A stretch of 64,000 nucleotides of DNA from JBCBSZ01 sp039185015 (GTDB lineage: Bacteria > Actinomycetota > Acidimicrobiia > Acidimicrobiales > Poriferisodalaceae). Made by a program: the position numbers and the translations under genes. Location of the stretch: positions 143,758-207,757 of the forward strand of contig JBCDAU010000004.1 of NCBI GenBank assembly GCA_039185015.1, read 5' to 3'. The notes below the pieces were generated by a model. That model was not told the DNA's origin, did not search any database, and was given only the letters and a program-made list of their open reading frames with translations. Shown piece by piece: positions 41,394 through 48,920 of the stretch (its first letter is position 1; every line of letters starts with the position of its first letter).

Positions 41394-41468
41394 GCCCCGC
41401 AGCCGCTGCGACCCGTCGCCGCGGACCTCATCACGGGCTGCGTGTCCGGTTTCTGCCACCCTGGTGCC

Positions 41469-42251
41469 ATGACCAAGACGGTTGCGGTCATCAACTCCAA
41501 GGGTGGCGTCGGCAAGACGACGGTGACGTTGGGTCTGGCCAGCGCGGCGCAAGCGGCCGGCGACACCGCCCTCGTGATCGATCTCGATCCGAGCGCGAAC
41601 GCCACGTGGGGCCTGCGGCCCGGCGAGATCGAGGACGGGCGGACCACCGCCGACGTCTTCAGCGACGGCCGTCGCGGCTCGTTGGCCGATGCGGTCCATC
41701 CGAGTGGGTGGGGGCTCGAGGTCGACGTCGTCCCGTCGGATCCGACGCTCGCCCAGCGTGAGGCCGACCACGTCAACGTCGATCACATCGCCCGCTTCCG
41801 CAGCGCGATGGAGGGCGTCGTCGACGACTACGACCTCGTGTTCATCGACTGCGCCCCGTCGCTCGGACGCATCTCGTCGGCGGCGCTGGCCATCGCCGAC
41901 ATGGTGCTGCTCGTCACCGAGCCGTCGGCGCTGTCGGTGCGTGGCATCGCCGGGGTCGAGCGTCGTCTCGACGAGCTCAACGAGGAGCTCGGCATCGACA
42001 TCGTCGTCGGCGGCGTCGTCCTCAACAAGGTCCCGGCGCGGGGATCCGAAGCGTTCCGCCAGGTCGACGAGCTCCGGGGCCTGGTCGGCAAGCGGGCCAT
42101 CTGGGAGCCGCACCTGCCGAATCGCGTCGTGCTCAGCGAGGCGTTGGCCGATGGCACCCCGATCCACTGGTGGGGGTACAAGGCGGCCGAGGTCGCCGGT
42201 CTCTTCGACTCGCTCTACGCCAAGCTGCAGCGCACCCTCGCCAGGGGTTGA
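41469..42251 (+). CDS. ParA/Soj-family ATPase
   Basis: A 260-residue Walker-type ATPase of the MinD/ParA family. The deviant Walker A is KGGVGKTT (residues 11-18), with Walker A' VIDLDPSANAT and a switch region FIDCAPSLG. No parB-like gene or parS site was seen next to it, so it may be an orphan ParA acting in positioning of another cargo. It converges 6 bp from the TSUP permease gene. Confidence 0.88.
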   Translation: MTKTVAVINSKGGVGKTTVTLGLASAAQAAGDTALVIDLDPSANATWGLRPGEIEDGRTTADVFSDGRRGSLADAVHPSGWGLEVDVVPSDPTLAQREADHVNVDHIARFRSAMEGVVDDYDLVFIDCAPSLGRISSAALAIADMVLLVTEPSALSVRGIAGVERRLDELNEELGIDIVVGGVVLNKVPARGSEAFRQVDELRGLVGKRAIWEPHLPNRVVLSEALADGTPIHWWGYKAAEVAGLFDSLYAKLQRTLARG

Positions 42252-42257
42252 GCTGCG

Positions 42258-42998
42258 TCACCACACGGCGCCGACGATGAGCCGGAGCGCGAGCGCGGTG
42301 AGCACGACCCGGAAGACGGTCTCCAGCTGCGCCGGCTCGGCCCGGCCGAGCAGGTTCGTCCCCACCCGGCTCCCGAGGGTCACGGCGACCACCCCCACGG
42401 CGATCACGTCGAGGTGGTCGAGGAGCGAGAAGTCGGCGAACAGGTAGGCCGTCAGCTTCGCCGTGTGGGCGATCACCTGGCTCGCCGCGGAGGTCGCCAC
42501 GTATGCGACGTGGCCGGCCGTGACCGCCTTGAAGAAGGGGGCGGTGAACGGACCACTCGCCCCGACGGTGGCGTTGATGAACCCGGCGACCCCGCCCACC
42601 GGCGCCATGGCGCGGGCCGGCAGCGGACGACCGCCTCGCCACCGCAGCAGCGACGGCCGCCACCCCACCACGAGCACGAACAGTGCGAGCAGGACGCGGA
42701 GCACGTCGGTCGGCAGCGCCGTCGCCAGTCGCACGCCGAGCAGGCTGCCCGGCAACACGAGGAGGGTCGACCACCCCACGGCGGGCCACGAGATGTCGCC
42801 TCGGACGAGGATCGCCCGCGAGCCGTTGGCCGCGAACTGGATGGCGCTCTGGAGCGGGATCGCGACGAGCGGGGTGAAGAACTGAGCGAGCACCACGAGC
42901 AGGATCAGGCCGCCGCCGAGCCCGGCCACCGCGGACAGCACGGCGGTCAGGAAGGAGGCGATCCCGATGATCACCAGCTCGACCGCCCCCGTAGTCAT
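42258..42998 (-). CDS. TSUP-family (TauE/SafE) permease
   Basis: A 246-residue membrane protein of about eight helices with the two TauE/SafE repeats (VAGLGGGLILLVVL and GGVAGFINATVGASGPFTAPFF). The family moves sulfite, sulfoacetate or similar anions. The ATG was chosen because a TATTCT box sits 6 nt before it; upstream sequence is A/T-rich direct repeats likely to be an operator. Confidence 0.85.
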   Translation of the reverse strand: MTTGAVELVIIGIASFLTAVLSAVAGLGGGLILLVVLAQFFTPLVAIPLQSAIQFAANGSRAILVRGDISWPAVGWSTLLVLPGSLLGVRLATALPTDVLRVLLALFVLVVGWRPSLLRWRGGRPLPARAMAPVGGVAGFINATVGASGPFTAPFFKAVTAGHVAYVATSAASQVIAHTAKLTAYLFADFSLLDHLDVIAVGVVAVTLGSRVGTNLLGRAEPAQLETVFRVVLTALALRLIVGAVW

Positions 42999-43000
42999 AC

Positions 43001-43019
43001 AAGTAGAATACATGTAGAC
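43001..43019 (-). promoter_or_regulatory. A/T-rich direct repeats upstream of the TSUP gene
   Basis: On the plus strand TACAAGTAGAA is followed directly by TACATGTAGAC (9 of 11 identical), covering the promoter area of the permease. The A/T-rich composition is exceptional here and suggests a regulator binding site. Confidence 0.4.
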
Positions 43020-43051
43020 AAGGAGCGGACACGTGGCGATCCGATCAGCGG

Positions 43052-43774
43052 TCAGGCGTCGGGGTCCGGTTCGCCGACGGCTGCCCCCGTGACGCCGCGC
43101 TCGAGGAGGCGACGGTGCGGGATGAAGACCCGATCGTCGCCGACCTGCAGCTCGACGGCGGCCGAGTGCAGTTCGACGATGCGCCCGGTGTGCTCGCCGA
43201 TGGTCACCTCGTCGCCCGGGGTGAGCACCTGGCGCCACGCGCGGCCGGCGGCGATCTCCGCCGCGACCTCGCGACCCCCCAAGCCGATCAGCATCGCCCC
43301 GGCGGCGGCGACGCCGAAGAGCAGCGCCGCCGCGGCGAGCGTGATGATGGTCGTGTCGACGCCGAGCTGGTCGGCGGCGAGGATCAACGTCGCAGCGAGG
43401 ATCGCGTACCGCACGACCGCAGGAGCGGAGCGCTCCGCTCCGCTCCCGGCGGCCGCCCGGGAGACCGCCGTCGAGGCGAGGCCGCTCACGATGTTGCCGC
43501 CGACCATCACGATCACGGCGGCGAGGAACCGGGGTAGGTAGGCCACCAGGTCGTCCGGGATCTCCTCCAACGAGTCGGGGTTCACGATCCCGAGCGCGGT
43601 GACGAGGGTGGCCACGAGCAGGAGCGAGAACACCAGGCTCGCCACCGGCGCGGCGAGCTGCTCCAGCCGGCCGCCGCGGGCGGTGATCAGCGTCCTCCTC
43701 GTCACCCGACTCACCACGGTCGCGAGCACCAGGCCGACGCCCAGGGCGATGGCAGCTGCGATCCACTCGTTCAC
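43052..43774 (-). CDS. MscS-type mechanosensitive channel-like protein
   Basis: A 240-residue membrane protein. Three or four helices lead into a pore-lining GVAAAGAMLIGLGG and an MscS beta-domain (GDEVTIGEHTGRIVEL, VELQVGDDRVFIPHRRLL). It probably opens under membrane tension. Its GTG overlaps the anti-sigma stop by 4 bp, making it the last gene of the sigma operon. Confidence 0.83.
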   Translation of the reverse strand: MNEWIAAAIALGVGLVLATVVSRVTRRTLITARGGRLEQLAAPVASLVFSLLLVATLVTALGIVNPDSLEEIPDDLVAYLPRFLAAVIVMVGGNIVSGLASTAVSRAAAGSGAERSAPAVVRYAILAATLILAADQLGVDTTIITLAAAALLFGVAAAGAMLIGLGGREVAAEIAAGRAWRQVLTPGDEVTIGEHTGRIVELHSAAVELQVGDDRVFIPHRRLLERGVTGAAVGEPDPDA

Positions 43775-44130
43775 GATTCGGTTCCTTCCTCTGGTTCGGG
43801 TGGCGGCGCGAGCACGCTCCTGGCCGTCTCGATCCCGATGCCGAACATCTCTCCGAGGAGCTGGAGGTCGCGGCGGGTGCGCTCACGCTCCTCGACCCGC
43901 CGAGCGACCTCCTCGCTCACACGATCACCGAGGCCGACCGGTGGGGCCAGCGCCTCGCGGAGCATCCCGCCCAGCGCGTCGTCGCCCGACGCCGCCCCGG
44001 CCAGCTCCTCGATCACGGCGGCGCAGCGGGAGCAGTCCTCGACGTGCGCGGTGATCCACTCCGACTCACCGGTCTCGAGCCACCTCGCCAGTTGGGAGCG
44101 ACGGGGGTGGAGCCAACGGGGGCGCTTCAT
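43771..44130 (-). CDS. putative anti-sigma factor (zinc-finger type)
   Basis: A 119-residue cytosolic protein with a ZAS-like motif: HVEDCSRCAAVIEEL gives the HxxxCxxC triad. An acidic or helical C-terminus follows; there is no membrane helix. Zinc-finger anti-sigma factors of this type bind an ECF sigma. It is coupled to the sigma gene by an ATGA overlap. Confidence 0.8.
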   Translation of the reverse strand: MKRPRWLHPRRSQLARWLETGESEWITAHVEDCSRCAAVIEELAGAASGDDALGGMLREALAPPVGLGDRVSEEVARRVEERERTRRDLQLLGEMFGIGIETARSVLAPPPEPEEGTES

Positions 44131-44618
44131 GGCCGCCACCCTTCCAACACGTCGGTCAGCACTCGGCGCGCCCGCATGAGCCTGGTCCTGACCGCCGGCA
44201 CGCTGATCTCGAGCACGTCGGCGATCTCCTGGTAGCTGAGCCCCTCGACCTCGCGGAGGACCACGAGCGAGCGGCTGATGTCATCGAGTCGGCCGAGGGC
44301 CTCGTCGAGCTCGTCGACGGCGAGGTACCCCTCGACCCGTCGGGCCACGCCGATGGCTTCGGCGCGGTCTGGGAGCAGGTTCGGATCCGTCGCCTGATCC
44401 CGGACCCGCCGCAGCGTCGCGATGGCGGTGTTGTGGGCGATGCGGAGGATCCAACCCCGGACCGACCCGTCACCCCGGAAGGTGTCGAGACGTTCCCACA
44501 CCCGGATCATCGTGTCCTGGGTGACGTCCTCGGCCAGCGCGGGGTCGCGCACGACCGAGCGGGCGAGGCGGTAGACGGCGTCGCCGTGCTCGACGACGAG
44601 CGCGTCGATGCGCGACAC
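44127..44618 (-). CDS. ECF-type RNA polymerase sigma factor
   Basis: A 163-residue ECF sigma factor with sigma2 (DAVYRLARSVVRDPALAEDVTQDTM, RVWERLDTF) and sigma4 (LREVEGLSYQEIADVLEI, with VRTRLMRARRVL as recognition helix). It likely serves a stress regulon including its own anti-sigma and MscS-type neighbours. The GTG lies directly after a perfect 13-bp hairpin; an in-frame GTG further upstream (near 44726) is an alternative start. Confidence 0.87.
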   Translation of the reverse strand: MSRIDALVVEHGDAVYRLARSVVRDPALAEDVTQDTMIRVWERLDTFRGDGSVRGWILRIAHNTAIATLRRVRDQATDPNLLPDRAEAIGVARRVEGYLAVDELDEALGRLDDISRSLVVLREVEGLSYQEIADVLEISVPAVRTRLMRARRVLTDVLEGWRP

Positions 44619-44646
44619 CGCCCCACCGGCCGAGGCCGGTGGGGCG
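44619..44646 (-). repeat. perfect 13-bp hairpin at the sigma-factor start
   Basis: CGCCCCACCGGCC and its exact reverse complement flank two bases, ending one base before the GTG of the sigma gene. It could terminate the upstream channel gene transcript or fold over the ribosome-binding site and start codon. Confidence 0.55.
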
Positions 44647-44700
44647 ACGCCGCCCGAAGCGGAAGTGGAACCTGCGGGTGGATTCAGGCTCCGCTCCCGT

Positions 44701-45432
44701 TCAGGGCCGACGATCCGTGACACCGATGAGATCGGCGTCGTCACGCCGGACAGCAGGGCGCTCCTCAGCCGACCCGATGGCGTCGTAGACCCTCGGCCAG
44801 AAGCGATCGCGGGCGGCCCAGATCCCACCCACGCCGAACTTGATGACGATGATGAGGCCGAGGCTGGCGACCAGGACCTGGAACAGGGTGTCGACCACGA
44901 CCGGGGCGACATCGAGCTGGTCGAGGGCGCCGAATCCACCGATCACCCAGACCGCCACGGTGGCGACCTGCACGATCCGCCCATCGAAGTCGAGGTGGTG
45001 CACCGCGGGCCTCACCAGCGTGGCGACGGCGTTGGCGACGACGCCGGTGAGGACCACGATGATCAGCGCCACGAACAAGCGGGGGATGAACGCGATCATC
45101 CCGTCGAAGGCGCTCTGGACGGCGCTGTCGCCGAACACGCCGACCGCCATCTGCAGCACGATCAACATCACGCCGGAGAAGACCACCGTGGCCATCAGCC
45201 GGTTCGCGTTGTCGTACCCGGCCTTGGCGAGCGGTTCGCCGAGCCCGCTGCGGTCCACCATGGCGTCGAAGCCGACGCGGCCGAGCGCGGTCGCGACGAT
45301 CCGACGGATCGCCCGTGCGATGAGCCACCCGATGACCAGCACGGCGACGGCGGCCGCCAGCTTCGGGACGAAGGCGGCGACGTCTGCCCACGCTTCCTCG
45401 ATCCCCTGGGTGAGCTCCACCGCGAGCAACAT
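44701..45432 (-). CDS. mechanosensitive-channel-like TM-helix-repeat protein
   Basis: A 243-residue membrane protein with the conserved TM helix (VAVLVIGWLIARAIRRIVATAL), a charged loop FDAMVDRSGLGEPLAKAG and repeat helices typical of MscS-related TM-helix proteins. No clear pore-domain beta barrel is present, so its channel nature is inferred from family. AGGAGG before the ATG is clear. It is the first gene of the operon ending in the MscS-type gene. Confidence 0.8.
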   Translation of the reverse strand: MLLAVELTQGIEEAWADVAAFVPKLAAAVAVLVIGWLIARAIRRIVATALGRVGFDAMVDRSGLGEPLAKAGYDNANRLMATVVFSGVMLIVLQMAVGVFGDSAVQSAFDGMIAFIPRLFVALIIVVLTGVVANAVATLVRPAVHHLDFDGRIVQVATVAVWVIGGFGALDQLDVAPVVVDTLFQVLVASLGLIIVIKFGVGGIWAARDRFWPRVYDAIGSAEERPAVRRDDADLIGVTDRRP

Positions 45433-45514
45433 GTGTCCTCCTGCGTGCTTCGACGTTCCGGGGGGAGGACGCGTCCAGTCGCGGATTCGTCGCGAGGTTT
45501 CTTCGAGATCTTTC

Positions 45515-46630
45515 TCAGGCGCCGTCTGCGAGACCCTGGAAGCCCGATGGTTCGTGGGGTCCGATCACCAGCTGCTCGAGCACGCCGACGCCGACCTGAT
45601 CGCCGAGACGGGCCCGGACGACCGCCTGGATGTGGAGGTTGTCGAACTCGAGCGGGTCGAGCTCGGCCAGGGTCACGGTGTCGTGGGTGACGGCCTGCTC
45701 ACCGATCCACGAGCCGTGGCGGAACTCGGGGTGGAAGTAGCCGACGCCGCGCATCTGGAACTCGACGAGTGGCTCCAGCTCGATCTCGAAGGGCGCGTCG
45801 CGCCAGGGCTCCATGCTGAGCCGGGCCCGGTCGGCACGGCGGGTCCCCGGCCTCCAGACCACGTCGGGACGGGCGCGGCCCATCTCCTCCCCCGGAGCAT
45901 CGGGACCCCACGTCGGACCGTCCCCCACATCGGGCAGCACGACACCGGAGGAGTACCAGGGGATGCCGCCGGCGCTGTCGTTGAAGGCGAAGTGCACGCA
46001 CCGGTCGTCGAAGTGCAGCGGAGCCCAGAGCCAGTAGAACTGCGGTAGGCCCGACGGGGGCACGCCTCCTTCGGGCTCGCCCACCGAGCGGATTCCCCAG
46101 GAACGATCCCGCACGCCGACGAACTCCGCCGGGGTGATCTCGTGTCGCTCACCGTCGACCTCGATCCAGCCCGACCACCGTCCCCACTGCGTGAGCCGCG
46201 TGTAGTCCATCGTGAGCCGGGTGTGATGAGCGTGGCGGGTGAACCTGGGCTCCTGCCACGCCGCCGACCTGGCGGTGTACCTGAGGTCGGCCTGGATTCC
46301 GCCGTCCCGATCGTCGACGACGAGGCGGAGTACCCGCAACGGCTCGACGACCTCGATGCGCACGGGGCCGACCGACGTCTGCTGCCGATCGAGCGGTATG
46401 CGACCCGAGGCGAGCACCGAGCGCTGCACCCCGTCGTGCACGACGCTGAACGCGCCGTCGACCACCTGCCGGTTCGGGTAGAAGCCCATCGCCGCGGCGA
46501 AGAACAACGAGCCGTCCCGGGTGTGCCCGTTGAAGAAGTACCGGTCGTAGTGGTTCCGATCGCCACTCGACGGGTGGGCGACCGGATCCGCCGTCTGGTG
46601 GATCGGATAGTCGTCAGCCGGAGTGAGCAC
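45515..46630 (-). CDS. conserved hypothetical protein, lipocalin-like beta-barrel type
   Basis: A 371-residue soluble protein rich in Trp/Tyr and beta strands (GHTRDGSLFFAAAMGFYP, GYFHPEFRHGSWIG). It looks like an AttH/svf1-like two-lipocalin fold found in hypothetical proteins often near terpenoid or steroid genes; the function is not known. The GTG start is 6 nt behind a TAGGGT box and has no SD. Confidence 0.65.
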   Translation of the reverse strand: MLTPADDYPIHQTADPVAHPSSGDRNHYDRYFFNGHTRDGSLFFAAAMGFYPNRQVVDGAFSVVHDGVQRSVLASGRIPLDRQQTSVGPVRIEVVEPLRVLRLVVDDRDGGIQADLRYTARSAAWQEPRFTRHAHHTRLTMDYTRLTQWGRWSGWIEVDGERHEITPAEFVGVRDRSWGIRSVGEPEGGVPPSGLPQFYWLWAPLHFDDRCVHFAFNDSAGGIPWYSSGVVLPDVGDGPTWGPDAPGEEMGRARPDVVWRPGTRRADRARLSMEPWRDAPFEIELEPLVEFQMRGVGYFHPEFRHGSWIGEQAVTHDTVTLAELDPLEFDNLHIQAVVRARLGDQVGVGVLEQLVIGPHEPSGFQGLADGA

Positions 46631-46636
46631 GGCCGG

Positions 46637-46642
46637 ACCCTA
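46637..46642 (-). promoter_or_regulatory. putative -10 box (TAGGGT)
   Basis: TAnnnT with a 6 nt spacer to the GTG of the lipocalin-like gene; leaderless geometry. Confidence 0.5.
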
Positions 46643-46756
46643 CGCGAGACCGCCCCGACGGAACCGGCCCAACGTCCGCTCCCCGGGTGGTGGTCCGGGG
46701 CCAGGCTCGGGATCCTCGTCCACTGGGGGCCGTCGTCGACGGTGACCGCTGGCGGC

Positions 46757-47668
46757 TCAGGCTTCCGAGGTCGATCCCACCGACACCGGTGCTGACGGTG
46801 CGAGCTCCTCGTCGTCCTGACGGTCCTTCCGACGGCGCCTGAGCGCCACCGACGCACCGAAGGCGACCACGAGCGCACCACCGAACCACCAGGCGAGCGT
46901 CGTCGCTCCGATGTCGTTGATCTGCTGTGTGACCCACTGCTGGACGTCCTCGCCGACCCCGGCGATCGGGTCGTCGGAGAAGTCGCCCCGCAGAGTGCGC
47001 ACCTCCCACCATCCGTACCAGGCGACGTAGAGCCCGGCGAGCACGAGCAGCACGCCCGAGACCCGGGTCACGTACGGCAGCGCCTTGCGGATCGTCGTGA
47101 CGACCGACGTCTGCGCCAGCGCCACGGCGAGCGTGAGGATGCTGATCAGCAAGCCCATGCCGAGGCCGTAGGTGACGAAGGCGAGCACGCCCGAGGCGTA
47201 GTTGGCCGAGCGGAACGTCGACGTGGTCACCGCAAGGAACGGGCCGATCGTGCAGCTGAGCGAGGCGACGGCGTAGGAGATGCCGAAGAGGAACATCGAC
47301 GGCAGCTCACGGCCGCCGCCGGCACCCATCTTCGGTACCGACAGCATCACCTGTTTGCCGGCCAGCATCGCCACACCGAGGATCGCCAAGGCGATGCCGA
47401 TCACGATCGTCACCCATGGCAGGTGCTCCTCGATCGAGATGGCGAACGGTGTGGTGATCAGACCGAACACCCCGAACACGAGCACGAAGCCCGCGGTGAG
47501 CACGAGGCTCACCATCAGCGCGCGGGTGATGCTGCGCCCCTGGTCGGCGCCCTCCTCGCCGGTTCCGACGAAGTAGGTGAGGTAGGCCGGCAGCATCGCG
47601 AACCCGCACGGGTTGAGCGCTGCGGCCATGCCGGCGGCGAGGGCGAACGCCCAGGGGACCTCCAGCAT
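46757..47668 (-). CDS. ccdA: CcdA-type thiol-disulfide transporter
   Basis: A 303-residue membrane protein of the CcdA/DsbD family with six core helices and a C-terminal extra helix plus charged tail. The redox Cys pair is seen in NPCGFAMLP (Cys21) and SLSCTIGPF. It moves electrons from cytosolic thioredoxin to an outside acceptor. It begins 4 nt after the stop of the TlpA-like selenoprotein gene, which is the natural extracytoplasmic partner. Confidence 0.9.
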   Translation of the reverse strand: MLEVPWAFALAAGMAAALNPCGFAMLPAYLTYFVGTGEEGADQGRSITRALMVSLVLTAGFVLVFGVFGLITTPFAISIEEHLPWVTIVIGIALAILGVAMLAGKQVMLSVPKMGAGGGRELPSMFLFGISYAVASLSCTIGPFLAVTTSTFRSANYASGVLAFVTYGLGMGLLISILTLAVALAQTSVVTTIRKALPYVTRVSGVLLVLAGLYVAWYGWWEVRTLRGDFSDDPIAGVGEDVQQWVTQQINDIGATTLAWWFGGALVVAFGASVALRRRRKDRQDDEELAPSAPVSVGSTSEA

Positions 47669-47672
47669 GACG

Positions 47673-48239
47673 TCAGGTCCCGAGCAGCCGCTCGGCGGCG
47701 GCGGTGAGGGATTGGGCCCCCTGCCGACCGAACACCAGCTCGACCGTGCCGTCGTCGTCGATGAGCGCGAAGGCCGGCTGGCCCGTCACGCCGAAGCCGG
47801 CCCAGATGGCACCGCTCTCGTCAGCCACGTGCGTGAAGTTGTCCGCACCCGTCTGGTTGACGAAGTCCTGCATGGAGTTGAACTGACCGCTCCCCCCGAT
47901 GCCCAAGATGTTCACCTGTCCGGCGAAGTTGGCTGCGACCGCAGCCACGTCGGGAGCCTCCCGACGACAGCTGCTTCACCACGGCGCCCAGAACCAGACG
48001 ATGGTGTCGGTCCCGGCCAAGGTGTTGGCATCGAGCTGCCCGTCGCCGTTGATGATCGGCGCGGAGAAGTCGAGGACGGGGACCGACGATGCACCGTCGG
48101 CTGCGGGCGTGAGCGGTGCTGCCTCAGCAGGTTCCGAGGAGACCGTCGTGGACGAGTCGCTGCTGCACGCGGCGAAGCCGAGGCTGCCGGCGAGCACGAG
48201 CGCGCCCAGACGGAGTCGAGTACGGGGGTATCGGCTCAC
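47673..48239 (-). CDS. TlpA/ResA-like lipoprotein thioredoxin, selenoprotein (in-frame UGA)
   Basis: A 188-residue lipoprotein thioredoxin if the UGA at 47976-47978 is selenocysteine (residue 88). The signal peptide (RTRLRLGALVLAG) ends at a lipobox GFAAC with Cys25. The active site reads FWAPW-U-SSCRREAP, the family's WCxxC with the first Cys replaced; Cys91 is kept. After the UGA the frame continues for 100 codons (VNILGIGG, GVTGQPAFALIDDDG), ending the thioredoxin fold. A long perfect hairpin starts 1 nt after the UGA. Without recoding the gene would appear as two broken halves. Start among several GTG codons is uncertain. Partner: CcdA. Confidence 0.87.
47941..47974 (-). promoter_or_regulatory. 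candidate bacterial SECIS hairpin
   Basis: It begins one base after the UGA: GCAGC/GCTGC outer stem, small internal loop, CGTCGGG/CCCGACG inner stem and an AGGCT loop. Position, length (34 nt) and shape match bacterial SECIS elements. Confidence 0.6.
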
Positions 48240-48300
48240 GGACACATGAACGCGACGACCGCGGTGTTTCGTTCCCGAAATGCCCAAGTTCCTCATCCGT

Positions 48301-48804
48301 TCACCAGAACCGGGAGCCGGGGCCGCCCTTGAAGGGTCCGGCGACCTTCGAGGTGATCCAGCCGCCGTAGAACCCGCCCTCCTGGGGCTGCACCCGCTCG
48401 CCGTCGACGGTGCACTCGAAGTCGGCCGGGTACATCGACACGTGGTCCTTCAGCGCCGCGAAGCTCCTCGACGGCGTCGGGTAGTCCCAGACCGCACGCT
48501 CGAGGGTGATCTGCGGGGTGACGACGTCGTAGTAGCGGGCGGATCCCTTCCACTCACAGAACGTCGACCCGGCCGCCGGCCGCAAGAGGTCGAGATCCAC
48601 GTCCTCCGGCGGGAGGTAGTAGGTCGGCGGATGCGAGGTCTCCAGGACCTTCTGGGAGCGCCGGGTGTCGGCGACCACGACGTCGCCGAGCTTGACGACG
48701 ACGTGCTCGTCACTGGCGACCAGCGCCGGTGGCCGGGGGTAGTCCCAGACCGACTCCTGGCCGGGCCCGACGGGATCGGGTTCGGGATGGTGGGGCTGCC
48801 TCAT
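48301..48804 (-). CDS. DUF427-family protein
   Basis: A 167-residue protein of the DUF427 family, with tandem small beta domains. The second domain has the full set of family residues: KGSARYYDV, VWDYPTPS and YPADFECTVDGERV. No reaction is established. The inner ATG (RQPHHPEPDP) was chosen; the family's WDYPRPP segment starts soon after. It is divergent from the P450 gene. Confidence 0.85.
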   Translation of the reverse strand: MRQPHHPEPDPVGPGQESVWDYPRPPALVASDEHVVVKLGDVVVADTRRSQKVLETSHPPTYYLPPEDVDLDLLRPAAGSTFCEWKGSARYYDVVTPQITLERAVWDYPTPSRSFAALKDHVSMYPADFECTVDGERVQPQEGGFYGGWITSKVAGPFKGGPGSRFW

Positions 48805-48873
48805 GAGGTCCAGTGTCCCGCGGTGCGCGGCCCCGCCCGACACCCCGACGGGATCTGCCGGCCGGAGCGGCAG

Positions 48874-48879
48874 TATGTT
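48874..48879 (+). promoter_or_regulatory. putative -10 box (TATGTT) of the P450 gene
   Basis: TAnnnT about 41 nt before the ATG; here the mRNA would have a short leader with its own AAGGGG ribosome-binding site. Confidence 0.35.
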
Positions 48880-48920
48880 GAGCGAGGCGTCAGCTGGGCG
48901 TCACCGGGGAAGGGGCCACC

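Noticed and set aside
41088..41468. N-terminal extension of ParA from 41088
   Set aside because: The added residues are the antisense of the Rpf-like gene; the ParA family starts at the ATG with the KGGVGKTT motif 10 residues later.
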